Notes: a model not told the origin generated them from the sequence alone. Counted from the stretch's first letter, positions 17,933-27,035 are shown. The stretch is 64,000 nucleotides of DNA from Microlunatus phosphovorus NM-1 (GCF_000270245.1 NC_015635.1:2976001-3040000), one strand, 5' to 3'. Translations and numbers: made by a program.

Positions 17933-18011
17933 GAACGGAGTGACCGCCTCGGTGGAATTCGACATCGCCCATGGACCCGTGAAGCCCTGCCGAGTCGTCG
18001 ACGCATCGTAA
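17727..18011 (+). pseudogene. 3' remnant of a secreted protein gene fused to the sigma factor by deletion
   Basis: In the frame ending at the TAA at 18009-18011 the sequence reads as a convincing protein end: ALAERGIPADITYLPAGK, CAPNRYTAVSG, MFEVTIPAGAVGKGDTFVM, SASVVPIENGVTASVEFDIA and a final Cys-containing stretch. It has no start codon or N-terminus. It begins where the sigma gene loses coding quality, so a deletion probably joined the sigma gene to the tail of its downstream neighbour. The beta-rich, Cys-containing pattern suggests an extracellular domain. Confidence 0.6.
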
Positions 18012-18040
18012 GAGTTTGGCTGGACAGAGTGCTTGCCCTA

Positions 18041-18081
18041 GTTGCTGGCTCATCCCCGACATCGGGGGTTGAGCCAGCAAC
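18041..18081. terminator. Long bidirectional hairpin
   Basis: GTTGCTGGCTCA (18041-18052) pairs perfectly with TGAGCCAGCAAC (18070-18081), and an inner CCCCG/CGGGG stem extends it. It lies between the sigma-remnant gene and the convergent RND gene, 9 bp before the latter's stop. Confidence 0.75.
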
Positions 18082-18090
18082 TTGATCAAC

Positions 18091-21000
18091 TCAGGCGCTT
18101 GCCTGGCCCTCGGCAGCGGCCGCCTCGGCTTGGAGCCGTAGGCGCTTCTTCTCGCTGCGCCGTTCGACCAGCGAATAGAGCACCGGCACCAGCAGCAGAG
18201 TCAAGACCGTGGACGAGACCAGGCCACCGATCACCACGATCGCCAGCGACTGGCTGATGAACGCGCCGCCACCGGTCAGACCTAGCGACATCGGCACCAG
18301 CGCGAAGATCGTCGCGCAGGCGGTCATGATGATCGGTCTCAACCGCAACCGGGCGCCGTCGGTGATCGCCGTCTTCAGAGGCTCACCTCGGTCGCGATAT
18401 TGGTTGATCAGGTCGATCAGCACGATCGCGTTGGTGACCACGATGCCGATCAGCATCAACAGGCCGACCATGGCGGGTACGCCTAGCGGGGTGTCGGTGA
18501 TCAGCAAGGCGGCGATCGCGCCGGTCGCCGCGAACGGGATCGACACCATCAAGATCAACGGCTGGGCCAGACTGCGGAAGGTCCCGACCATGATCAAGAA
18601 CACCAGCGCGATCGCGACCAGCATGGCCAAACCGAGTTGCGTGAAGGCCTCTTGCTGATCTGTCGCCGCGCCACCCAACTCCGCCGACACTCCCGACGGC
18701 AGATCATTCAGGCCGGCGAGTGTGCTGGTCACCTGAGTCGTCAGCGCACCGAGATCGGAGCCTGTCGGCGTCGCGGTGATGGTGACCGAAGGGTCGCCCT
18801 TGATCTGGACGACGGTGGTCGGTGCGAGCACCTTCTTCACCTCGGCGACGTGCTTCACACGGACTGCTCCGGCCCGGAGATCGGCGAGGTCCTTCTGATC
18901 CTCGGCCAGCGCCTTCTGATCGTCGGCGATCGACTCCTGCTCGTCGCTCAACTGCTGCGACTTCTGGCGCTGTTCGGCCGTCTCAGACTGCTGATCGCGC
19001 ATCTGGTCGAGTTGCTCGTCGAGTTGGTCGATGCCGGAGTTGGACTGCTTGACAGCGGATTTGAGTTGGGTGATGCCGGCCTCGGCTTGACTGACGCCAG
19101 CAGTCGCTCCGGCCAATTGGCTCTGCCATATCTGCATGTCCTGGGCATACTTCAACTGTTGTTGCGTCACCAGCTGAGGCGGCGTGCTGGGATCAGGTAT
19201 CGGCAGTTCCGGTTGCTGCTTCTTGATCTTAGCCAGGCTTTGCTCCGCCTTCTTGAGTCCCTTTCGTGCGTCGCTCAGCTGATCCTCGGCCTTGTTCCGT
19301 GCCTTCACCGCATCCGCACGCTGATCCCGAAGCTTGTCCAGCGCCTCCTGGGATGCATCATCAGCCTTGGCCTGCTGTTCATCGCTCATCGCCTTCTGCC
19401 GGTCGCCGAGTGCCTCCTGGCGGTCAGACAGCGCATCGGAGCGCTTCTCCAGCTCGTCCGAGGCCTTCTCCTGCGCCTTCTGCTGCTGGATCTGAGTGAC
19501 GGGCAACAGCAGATTGCCGACATCCTTGGCGCTCGGGTCGGTGGCGCTCTGGGTCCGGATCCACACCTCATGCTGCTCGCCGGACAACGTGATGTCGCCA
19601 ACCTTGGTGCCGCGCAGCGCGCTTGCGATCGCCTGACCGATCTCGGCTTGGGTGAAGCCGAGATCCGCCGCGGCCTTGCTGTCGATCTGCACTTCCAGCA
19701 GCTGACGCTCCTCGGCCAGGTTGCTGGTGACATCGGACAAGCCGGGGATCTTGCTGAGGGCGGCCTGCACCTGCTCAGCTCCCTTGCGCAGATCCTTGGT
19801 GTTCTCGCCCTTGACCGTCACGGTGATGTTGTTGTTCGTAGACCCGTTCTGAGCCTGAGTGACGGTGACCTTGCCTGCCCCCTTGCCGAGCTCGGCAAGC
19901 CGAGACTCCAGGTCCGGCTTCACTTGGTCCGCCGTCGCACCCTCGACCAGCTGCACGGTGATTTCCGCGGTGCTCGCACCCGTACCCACCGGTGAATAGA
20001 TGCTGCCGCCGATCGTGACCAGATAGCTCTTCACGTGTGGATCGTCGGCCAGCACCGCCTCGACCTTCTTCGCGGCCGCACTCATCGTCGTCAGCCGCGT
20101 ACCGGCGGGCAGTTCCTGCTGCAGGGTGAGCACGGTCTGATCGCTGACCGAGCCGATGAAGTCGGTCTTCAGCAGCGTCGTGGCGCCCATGGTGCCGACG
20201 AACACCAGCATTGCTGCAGCCAATGTCATCACCGGGTGGCGAAGTCCCCAGCCGAGCACCGGCAGGTACGCCTTCTGCAGGCGGGTGACCTTCGTCTCGT
20301 CGTCGGTGTGCTCAGTGGTGGTGCTGAAGTCGGTCTCCTCGTGGCCGGGCACCGCAGCCAGAGCAGTCCCGTCAGGCCCTACCGCGACCGCAGGTTCGCC
20401 TGCGGCCCCGGTGGCAGCACCCGCCGTTGCTGCCGCTGCCGCGGCTGCGGCAGCTGCCGCAGCCTTCTTCTTCCGCTTACCGCCACGCAGGAACCAGTAC
20501 GCCAGCACCGGCACCACGGTCATGGACACCAGCAGCGACGCGCCCAGAGCGACAGCTACCGTGATCGCGAAGGGGCGGAACAGTTCGCCGGTGACGCCGG
20601 AGACGATAGCGACCGGAAGGAACACGGCGATGGTCGTCGCGGTCGACGCGGTGACCGCGCCGGCTACCTCCTTCACCGAAGCCACGATGTCCGCCGGGGT
20701 CAGCGCAGCATGGCCGGTGTCACGGCGTTTGATGTTCTCCAGCACCACGATCGAGTCGTCGACGACACGCCCGACCGCCACCGTCAGCGCCGCCAACGTG
20801 AAGATGTTCAGCGAATAGCCGCCCACCTGCAGCCCGATCAGGGCGATCAGCAGGGACAGCGGGATCGAGATCGCGGTGATCAGGGTCGAGCGAAGCGACC
20901 ACAGGAACAGCAGGATCACGATCACCGCGAACAGCAGACCGAGCGCGCCTTCGACGGTGAGGTCATGGATCGACTGCTCGATCAGCGGAGCTTGATCGAA

Positions 21001-21948
21001 GACCGTGGAGAACTTCGCGTTGTGACCGATCGACTTCTCCAGGCCCGGGGTCGCATCGGCCACCGCGTGCGAGATCGCCACCGCGTCCGCATCGGAGTCC
21101 TTCAGCACCGACACCGATAGCGCCGGTCGGCCATCGGCACGGGCCAGCGAGGACGATGAGATCGACTCGATCTCGACGTCGGCGATCGCGGACAGCTTGA
21201 TCGGCTTCTTGCTGGTTGGAATGGCCAGCGCCTTCACCTGCTTGACCGTGTCGGTGGAGGTGCCGACCTGCACCGCCATCTCCAACGTGTTGTCGTACGC
21301 CGTGCCGGCCGGGATCACCGTCAGCTGGGACTGCACCGTCTGGGTGACGGCCTGGGCGGTCAGGTCATGCTCGGTCAGGTCATCGGGGCGCAACGTGATG
21401 GTCAGCTGCGTCGTGCTCTCGCCGGTGACGTCGACCTGGCGGACGCCTTCGATCGCGCTCAGTTCGGGCACCGCGACGTTCTCCACCAAGCGGCCGGACT
21501 CGGCCAGCGGTAGGTCGGTCGAGACAGCCAGCAGCAGCACCGGGATGTCGTCGGTGCTACCGGTGACGACGTTGGTGTCCACATCGGTCGGCAGTGTGGA
21601 CACCGAGTCCACGGCGTTGCGGATATTGCTGACGAGCTTGTCGTTGTCCAGCCCGTACTCCCACTGGACGCTGATCGTCGCCATCCCGTTGCTCGAGGTC
21701 GACGTCACGTCGGTGACCCCCGACACACCGCTCACCGCACGCTCGATCGGGGTGGAGACGTTCTCGGCGACAATCTGCGGAGTCGCGCCCGGGTAGGTCG
21801 CCGTCACGATCGCGGTCGGGATCTGCGTCGAGGGCAGCAACTCCTGCTTCAGCGACCTGGTGGCCAGCACCCCGAAGATGACGATCGCAATGGTGATCAG
21901 GCCGATGATGAGCCGATTGGCCAGACTGAGCCGGGTCAGGGACGTCAC
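18091..21948 (-). CDS. RND-family efflux transporter (HAE1-like) with coiled-coil insertion
   Basis: A 1285-residue proton-driven exporter. The N-terminal anchor is LANRLIIGLITIAIVIFGV. The porter domain PQIVAENVSTPIERAVSG is present, as are helix IV (LTVAVGRVVDDSIVVLENIKRRD) with its acidic pair and the second half (GVPAMVGLLMLIGIVVTNAIVLIDLINQYRDRG). Two oddities stand out: a Lys/Ala tract in the central cytoplasmic loop (residues about 487-512), and a 200-residue Gln/Asp/Lys-rich coiled coil inserted in the second porter domain (about residues 820-1020). Usual length is about 1030-1080. Divergent from a MarR gene that probably represses it. Confidence 0.92.
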   Translation of the reverse strand: MTSLTRLSLANRLIIGLITIAIVIFGVLATRSLKQELLPSTQIPTAIVTATYPGATPQIVAENVSTPIERAVSGVSGVTDVTSTSSNGMATISVQWEYGLDNDKLVSNIRNAVDSVSTLPTDVDTNVVTGSTDDIPVLLLAVSTDLPLAESGRLVENVAVPELSAIEGVRQVDVTGESTTQLTITLRPDDLTEHDLTAQAVTQTVQSQLTVIPAGTAYDNTLEMAVQVGTSTDTVKQVKALAIPTSKKPIKLSAIADVEIESISSSSLARADGRPALSVSVLKDSDADAVAISHAVADATPGLEKSIGHNAKFSTVFDQAPLIEQSIHDLTVEGALGLLFAVIVILLFLWSLRSTLITAISIPLSLLIALIGLQVGGYSLNIFTLAALTVAVGRVVDDSIVVLENIKRRDTGHAALTPADIVASVKEVAGAVTASTATTIAVFLPVAIVSGVTGELFRPFAITVAVALGASLLVSMTVVPVLAYWFLRGGKRKKKAAAAAAAAAAAATAGAATGAAGEPAVAVGPDGTALAAVPGHEETDFSTTTEHTDDETKVTRLQKAYLPVLGWGLRHPVMTLAAAMLVFVGTMGATTLLKTDFIGSVSDQTVLTLQQELPAGTRLTTMSAAAKKVEAVLADDPHVKSYLVTIGGSIYSPVGTGASTAEITVQLVEGATADQVKPDLESRLAELGKGAGKVTVTQAQNGSTNNNITVTVKGENTKDLRKGAEQVQAALSKIPGLSDVTSNLAEERQLLEVQIDSKAAADLGFTQAEIGQAIASALRGTKVGDITLSGEQHEVWIRTQSATDPSAKDVGNLLLPVTQIQQQKAQEKASDELEKRSDALSDRQEALGDRQKAMSDEQQAKADDASQEALDKLRDQRADAVKARNKAEDQLSDARKGLKKAEQSLAKIKKQQPELPIPDPSTPPQLVTQQQLKYAQDMQIWQSQLAGATAGVSQAEAGITQLKSAVKQSNSGIDQLDEQLDQMRDQQSETAEQRQKSQQLSDEQESIADDQKALAEDQKDLADLRAGAVRVKHVAEVKKVLAPTTVVQIKGDPSVTITATPTGSDLGALTTQVTSTLAGLNDLPSGVSAELGGAATDQQEAFTQLGLAMLVAIALVFLIMVGTFRSLAQPLILMVSIPFAATGAIAALLITDTPLGVPAMVGLLMLIGIVVTNAIVLIDLINQYRDRGEPLKTAITDGARLRLRPIIMTACATIFALVPMSLGLTGGGAFISQSLAIVVIGGLVSSTVLTLLLVPVLYSLVERRSEKKRLRLQAEAAAAEGQASA

Positions 21949-21992
21949 GAGATCACCATACGTCGGTCACAGCGAATCGTTAGCATCAGCCA

Positions 21993-22024
21993 TATAATCA
22001 GGGCAACCCAGGGAAAACCCTGAT
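21993..22024 (+). promoter_or_regulatory. Promoter with overlapping inverted-repeat operator
   Basis: A perfect TATAAT at 21993-21998 is followed by nested inverted repeats: ATCAGGG (21997-22003) with CCCTGAT (22018-22024), and CAGGG-AAAA-CCCTG (22009-22022). This fits an autorepressed marR promoter in the 98-bp gap shared with the RND gene. AGAGGGA precedes the marR ATG. No convincing -35 was found. Confidence 0.6.
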
Positions 22025-22046
22025 CACGCCGTAAGAGGGACTGCAG

Positions 22047-22517
22047 ATGACGACCAGCGCCGACGGTGATCGAGTCGCCCTGCTCACCCGGCTCGACCAG
22101 TTACACGCCTCATTCGATCGCCGAGCCGTCTCGTCGCTTGCCGAGCCGTTGATGTCGACTCCCTTGACCATGCAGCAGCTCAAGGTGCTCACGCTGATCG
22201 CCGCCGAGCGCGACCGGGCGACGGGACACGGCCTTGCCGAGACCTTGGGCGTGTCGGTAGCGACGATGTCGGGACTGGTCGACCGGCTGGTCGAGCACGG
22301 CATGGTCCGCCGCTCCGATGACCCCGACGATCGGCGCATTCGCCGACTCAGCGTCACTGATGCCGGCTCGTCCACGCTGCGCAGTCTGATCAGCTCCGGA
22401 AACCGGATGCCGCCGCAGGTGCTCGATCGGCTCTCCGACGACGACCTCCGTGCCCTGGTCCAGGGATTGGTGGCTTTGGACCGGGCGATGGCTGAGCTCA
22501 GCCAGCAGGCTAAATGA
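22047..22517 (+). CDS. MarR-family transcriptional regulator
   Basis: A 156-residue winged-helix repressor: TMQQLKVLTLIAAERDRAT, HGLAETLGVSVATMSGLVDRLVEHGMVRR (recognition helix), and the wing DDPDDRRIRRLSVTDAG. Divergent placement next to the RND exporter suggests it represses both genes until an exported compound binds; this is an inference from context. Confidence 0.9.
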   Translation: MTTSADGDRVALLTRLDQLHASFDRRAVSSLAEPLMSTPLTMQQLKVLTLIAAERDRATGHGLAETLGVSVATMSGLVDRLVEHGMVRRSDDPDDRRIRRLSVTDAGSSTLRSLISSGNRMPPQVLDRLSDDDLRALVQGLVALDRAMAELSQQAK

Positions 22518-22608
22518 GGATCTTCTAACGTACGGTCGAGGTACGTGACAAATCCCGAGTCGGAAGTCAGGCTGGGTGTCGACTCGACGAACGATAGGTG
22601 AACACCAC

Positions 22609-23892
22609 ATGTCCCGGCGCTTTCCCCTCCGCCTTGGCGGCTGGCTGACCGCGGTGCTACTCGCTGTGGGGCTGTTGCTGGTCGGCCCGGTGCCGACCGC
22701 CAACGCCACGAGCAAGCCCACCTCGATCACGCTGACCCCGACTGCGGATCCGGCTCGCTCGCAGACCTTCACCTGGCGGATGACCAAGAACCGCTCCGGT
22801 CAGCAGGTCCAGGTCAAGGCGCCCAACGGCAAGGTCGCGAGCGTCTCCGCCACGTACAAGATGCGTGTCCAGAAGAAGTACGCCGGCATCAACGCGTACG
22901 CGTTCACCGCGACCGCGACCAAACTCAGTCCCGCCACGCGCTACACGTACCGGATCGTGACCTCGGGCGGCTCAACGGCGTGGAAGTCCTTCACCACCGC
23001 CAGGGCGAGCCTGGATCGCAGCTGGACGTTCCTGGCCTTCGGCGACACTCAAGTGGAGAACACGGGCGTACCGGAGAACATCATCGACACGGCGGTGGCC
23101 AAGAACTCGTCGGCGCCGTTGCTGTTGCACGCCGGCGACGTGGTCAACAAGCCGAACAGCATCACCCAGTGGCGCCAGTTCATGGCCGCCACCTATCCGA
23201 CCCGGACCACCAAGAACTGGCTCATCTCGATTGGCAACCACGAGCAGTGCGTGCTGCTGAAGAAGTGCAGTTCGGGCAGCGGACAGGCCTTCCGCAGCTA
23301 CTACACCTGGCCGCGCAACGGGGTCGCCAAGCAGGGTGCCACCTGGTACTACACCGACCATCAAGGCGTTCGGTTCATCGTCTTGGACACCTTCGACGGT
23401 GATCTCAAACGGCAGGCCGCGTTCCTGGAGACCGCGTTGAAGAGCAACAAGCAGCGCTGGACGGTGGTGCTCCAGCACGCCGGCCCGTTCGCCTCGCGAC
23501 CGGATCGCAACAACAGCAAGATCCGCAGCGCTCTGCTGCCGCTCTACAACAAGTACAACGTCGACCTCGTCCTCTCCGGCCACGACCACTCCTATGACCG
23601 CGGCTACTACGGCTCGAACAAGAACTCGACCGTGTACGCGGTGTCGGTTTCCGGCAAGAAGTTCTACGACGCTTCTGCCAAGGACTGGAACCGCGGCGGG
23701 GCGACGCGGGTCGCCGGGGCGGTCCAGACCGCGACGTACCAGACGGTCACCGTCAGCAAGGATTCGCTGGTCTACCGCGCGGTCGTCGGTTACAAGGGCA
23801 AGGGATCGTCCACCTCGAAGAAAGTCGGCCAGGTCCTTGACCAGGTGACGATCACCAAGAACGCGGCCGGGAAGTCCAAGAAGGTGCGCTGA
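22609..23892 (+). CDS. Secreted metallophosphoesterase, purple-acid-phosphatase-like
   Basis: A 427-residue exported enzyme. The signal peptide RFPLRLGGWLTAVLLAVGLL ends near ANA. An N-terminal fibronectin-like domain follows (LTPTADPARSQTFTWRM, TRYTYRIVT). The calcineurin-like domain has all metal-binding blocks: FGDTQ, HAGDVVN, IGNHEQ, LQHAGPF and SGHDHSYDRG. It likely hydrolyses phosphate esters outside the cell. The ATG at 22609 is chosen over the longer frame from 22576 because it directly opens the signal peptide and TAGGTG lies upstream. Confidence 0.88.
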   Translation: MSRRFPLRLGGWLTAVLLAVGLLLVGPVPTANATSKPTSITLTPTADPARSQTFTWRMTKNRSGQQVQVKAPNGKVASVSATYKMRVQKKYAGINAYAFTATATKLSPATRYTYRIVTSGGSTAWKSFTTARASLDRSWTFLAFGDTQVENTGVPENIIDTAVAKNSSAPLLLHAGDVVNKPNSITQWRQFMAATYPTRTTKNWLISIGNHEQCVLLKKCSSGSGQAFRSYYTWPRNGVAKQGATWYYTDHQGVRFIVLDTFDGDLKRQAAFLETALKSNKQRWTVVLQHAGPFASRPDRNNSKIRSALLPLYNKYNVDLVLSGHDHSYDRGYYGSNKNSTVYAVSVSGKKFYDASAKDWNRGGATRVAGAVQTATYQTVTVSKDSLVYRAVVGYKGKGSSTSKKVGQVLDQVTITKNAAGKSKKVR

Positions 23893-23898
23893 CCAGGC

Positions 23899-24519
23899 TC
23901 ACTCGAACCGGCTGGGGTCGCCGGCGCCGACCCGGAGCACCTCCGGCGCCCCAGTGGAAAAGTCAACCACCGTGGTCGGCACCTCGCCACAGTCACCGGA
24001 ATCCAGCACGGCGTCGACCAGGTGGTCCAGCCGGTCCTTGATCTCCCAGCCCTGGGTCATCGGCTCCTCGTCGCCGGGCAGCAGCAACGTGCTGGACAGC
24101 AGCGGCTCACCCATGGCCTCGACCAGGGCGCGGGTGGTCTTGTGGTCAGGGATCCGCACGCCGACCGTCCGCTTCTTCGGGTGGAGCATCCGGCGCGGCA
24201 CCTCCCGGGTGGCCGGCAGGATGAAGGTGTACGGCCCAGGCGTCGCTCCTCGGATCGCCCGGAACACAGCAGTGTCGAGATGGACGAACTGGCCCAGCTG
24301 AGCGAAATCGCTGCAGACCAGGGTGAAGTGATGGTGCTTGTCCAAGTCGCGGATGCTGCGGATGCGCTCGATCCCGTCGGCATTGCCCAGCTGGATGCCG
24401 AGAGCGAAGCACGAGTCCGTTGGATAGGCGACCAATGCGTCGTCGTGGAGCAGATCGACCACCTTGGCGATGGTCCGCGGCTGAGGGTTGTCGGGATGGA
24501 CATCGAAATAGCGCGCCAT
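23899..24519 (-). CDS. YciO/Sua5-YrdC family protein
   Basis: A 206-residue YrdC-fold protein (VVDLLHDDALVAYPTDSCFALG, IRDLDKHHHFTLVCSDF, PGPYTFILPAT, KKRTVGVRIPDH, TTVVDFSTGAPEVLRVGAG). Length and the missing C-terminal Sua5 domain fit the YciO subgroup better than full TsaC/Sua5 threonylcarbamoyl-AMP synthase. It may act on ATP and bicarbonate or threonine-like substrates in tRNA modification, but YciO's physiological role is unclear. It converges with the phosphoesterase gene with 6 bp between stops. Confidence 0.88.
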   Translation of the reverse strand: MARYFDVHPDNPQPRTIAKVVDLLHDDALVAYPTDSCFALGIQLGNADGIERIRSIRDLDKHHHFTLVCSDFAQLGQFVHLDTAVFRAIRGATPGPYTFILPATREVPRRMLHPKKRTVGVRIPDHKTTRALVEAMGEPLLSSTLLLPGDEEPMTQGWEIKDRLDHLVDAVLDSGDCGEVPTTVVDFSTGAPEVLRVGAGDPSRFE

Positions 24520-24605
24520 CTTCGGGAGCCTAGCGGCTTCTCAGCCGTGCGCGACGCCGCGGACGAACACGATTCCCGACGTCGGTGTCGGATAGGTTTG
24601 ACAGC

Positions 24606-25826
24606 ATGGTTTCCAAGGTCGCACTGCTCACTGCCGGTGGATTCGCACCATGCCTGTCCTCGGCCATCGGCGGGCTGATCCAGCGCTACACCGCGCTCGC
24701 CCCCGACATCGAGATCATCGCCTATCGATACGGCTATCAGGGTCTGCTGTCCGGCGACTACCTCACCGTGACGCCCGAGGTTCGCGCCCACGCCGATGTC
24801 CTGCACCGGTTCGGCGGCTCCCCGATCGGCAACTCGCGGGTCAAGCTGACCAACGCCAAGGATCTGGTCAAACGTGGCCTGGTCGCCGAGGGCGTCGACC
24901 CGCTGAAGGCGGCCGCCGACCGCTTGACCGCGGATGGTGTGGACGTGCTGCACACCATCGGCGGGGACGACACCAACACCACTGCCGCCGATCTCGCGGC
25001 GTACCTGCATGAGAACGGCTACGAGTTGACCGTCGTCGGCCTGCCGAAGACCATCGACAACGACGTGATCCCGATCCGCCAGTCACTCGGTGCCTGGACC
25101 GCGGCCGAGCAGGGCGCGCGGTTCGCCCAGAACATCATCGGCGAGCACAACTCCGGCTCCCGGATGCTGATCGTGCACGAGGTGATGGGCCGGCACTGCG
25201 GCTGGCTGACCGCCGCGACCGCGCGGGCGTACCGGGCCTGGCTCGACACCCAGGAGTGGGTGCCAGGCATCGGGCTCTCCCGGGACGCCTGGGACGTACA
25301 CGGCGTGTACGTGCCGGAGGCACACCTCGATCTGGCCGCCGAGTCGGATCGGCTGGCACGAGTGATGGACGAGATCGGCTCGGTGAACCTCTTCATTTCC
25401 GAGGGCGCGGGTCTGGACACCATCGTCGCTGAGTTGGAGGAGTCCGGCGAGGAGGTCGTTCGTGATCCGTTTGGACACGTGAAGATCGACAAGCTCAACC
25501 CCGGCGCCTGGTTCGCCAAGAAGTTCGCCGAGCGGCTGGGCGCGGAGAAGGTGATGGTGCAGAAGTCGGGCTACTTCTCGCGCGCGGCCAGGGCCAACTT
25601 GGCCGATCTCGAACTGATCCGCTCGATGACCGAGTTGGCTGTCGACTGCGCGCTGCGCGGCGAGGCAGGGGTGATCGGGCACGACGAGGAGCAGGGCGAC
25701 GTGCTGCGGGCCATCGAGTTCTCCCGGATCAAGGGCGGCAAGCCCTTCGACATCGACGAGCCGTGGTTCGTCGAGTTGCTGGCCGGCATCGGCCAGCCGG
25801 TCACCGAGAAGATCGCCGCCCACTGA
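24606..25826 (+). CDS. pfp: Pyrophosphate--fructose 6-phosphate 1-phosphotransferase
   Basis: A 406-residue cytoplasmic glycolytic enzyme of the PFK superfamily that phosphorylates fructose 6-phosphate with pyrophosphate in a reversible reaction. HTIGGDDTNTTA has Asp in the GGDD motif, where ATP-dependent enzymes have Gly. PKTIDNDV carries the catalytic Asp and Lys; MLIVHEVMGRHCGWLT and PFGHVKIDKLNPG are also diagnostic. The ATG at 24606 is preferred to GTG 24585. PPi-PFK of this length is well known in propionibacteria. The last 26 bp overlap the facing yihY-type gene. Confidence 0.93.
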   Translation: MVSKVALLTAGGFAPCLSSAIGGLIQRYTALAPDIEIIAYRYGYQGLLSGDYLTVTPEVRAHADVLHRFGGSPIGNSRVKLTNAKDLVKRGLVAEGVDPLKAAADRLTADGVDVLHTIGGDDTNTTAADLAAYLHENGYELTVVGLPKTIDNDVIPIRQSLGAWTAAEQGARFAQNIIGEHNSGSRMLIVHEVMGRHCGWLTAATARAYRAWLDTQEWVPGIGLSRDAWDVHGVYVPEAHLDLAAESDRLARVMDEIGSVNLFISEGAGLDTIVAELEESGEEVVRDPFGHVKIDKLNPGAWFAKKFAERLGAEKVMVQKSGYFSRAARANLADLELIRSMTELAVDCALRGEAGVIGHDEEQGDVLRAIEFSRIKGGKPFDIDEPWFVELLAGIGQPVTEKIAAH

Positions 25827-26964
25827 GAAGTCGGCCGAGCGCGCCGACGATCCAGGCGAGCACCGCCCCCAGCCCCAGACCGGTGGCGGTGCCGGTCAGC
25901 CAGCCAACCCCGAGGCCGAGTCGAACCGAGCGCGCCGCCGTTTCCTCGGTCACCATCGGCGGTCCCTCCTCGGCTGGCTTGGGCGGGGTGATGGCGAACC
26001 GGACCCGGCTCTCATCCAGGTCGATGAAGGCCGGTTCCTCGCAGGTCGCGATCCAGGCGGCGACGATCAAGATCAGCTGAGCGAAGAGGTTGAAGAAGAG
26101 CATCAGCGCGATCACCGGCCCGAAGACGGCAACGGCCGTGTTCCCCGAGATGGCGCCGATGATCAATGCCGTGCCGTACTGCAGGACGAACAGTCCGATG
26201 GCACCGAACAGTGCCCCGATCCTGATGTAGCGCCAGCCCTCTCGCTGCCGCGGGACGACCAGGTAGATGTAGCAGAAGGTCAGCCAGCCGGCGACCAGCG
26301 ACAGGAACGGCGCGAGGATGCGCAGCATCGCCGAGGTGAACCAGGTGTCGCCGAACCCCAGCCAGGTGGCGATCTGCTGGGCGAGGTTGGTGGAGATGGT
26401 GGCCAGGCCGAAGGTGATGCCGATGGCCAGCAGCAGGCCGGCCATTCGGACCAGATTGACCGCCACCTTGATCACGTACGGGGTGGTGTCCCGCTCGGCA
26501 TCGAAGTCGATCCGCCATTGGGCGTCGATGGCATTGCGGAGGTGGCCCATCCAAGCCGCGCCGCTGTAAAGGCCGGTGATCAGTCCCACGCTCCCGATCG
26601 AGGTGTAGTTCTGCAGCGTGCTCAGCACGAAAGACTCGATCCGAGCCAAGGACTCCGAGTCCACCCCGTGGAGCTGGTCGGTGACCAGCTCGGACACTTT
26701 GGTGATCAGGTCCGGTCGCAGCTCGACCAGGAAGAAGCCGAGGATCGAGAAGGCGACCATCAGCACCGGCACGATCGCCAGCACCGAGAAGTACGCGACG
26801 CCGGCGCCGAACTGAAAACCGAAGCGACCGTTGTAGCGCTGGATGGCCCGTTGGATGTGGGCGATCCACCCGATCTGCAGGATCCGTTGAACTCGGGTCT
26901 GGACCGGCTGGGCACGCGAGCGTAGCCGCTCGGTCCGCTCCCGGACCCGATCCGTCACCGTCAC
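25801..26964 (-). CDS. YihY/BrkB-family inner membrane protein
   Basis: A 387-residue protein. A basic N-terminus is followed by six or seven hydrophobic helices carrying family motifs: FGAGVAYFSVLAIVPVLMV, LYSGAAWMGHLRNAIDAQW, LTFCYIYLVVPRQ, and FFNLFAQLILIVAAWIA. A C-terminal cytosolic region and a final hydrophobic stretch complete it. Once annotated as ribonuclease BN, the family's true function is unsettled. Its 3' end overlaps pfp by 26 bp in convergent orientation. Confidence 0.9.
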   Translation of the reverse strand: MTVTDRVRERTERLRSRAQPVQTRVQRILQIGWIAHIQRAIQRYNGRFGFQFGAGVAYFSVLAIVPVLMVAFSILGFFLVELRPDLITKVSELVTDQLHGVDSESLARIESFVLSTLQNYTSIGSVGLITGLYSGAAWMGHLRNAIDAQWRIDFDAERDTTPYVIKVAVNLVRMAGLLLAIGITFGLATISTNLAQQIATWLGFGDTWFTSAMLRILAPFLSLVAGWLTFCYIYLVVPRQREGWRYIRIGALFGAIGLFVLQYGTALIIGAISGNTAVAVFGPVIALMLFFNLFAQLILIVAAWIATCEEPAFIDLDESRVRFAITPPKPAEEGPPMVTEETAARSVRLGLGVGWLTGTATGLGLGAVLAWIVGALGRLLSGRRSSR

Positions 26965-27035
26965 GCTGGCAACCTACCGAAGTCCGACCCCCGATCGGCG
27001 TTGACACGGGCGAGCAGGCGTCGTTGGCTGGAGGC

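Noticed and set aside
18637-19995. Leu-rich plus-strand frame opposite the RND coiled coil
   Set aside because: The Leu richness is the antisense of Gln/Asp/Lys codons in the coiled coil; there is no start context and no family.
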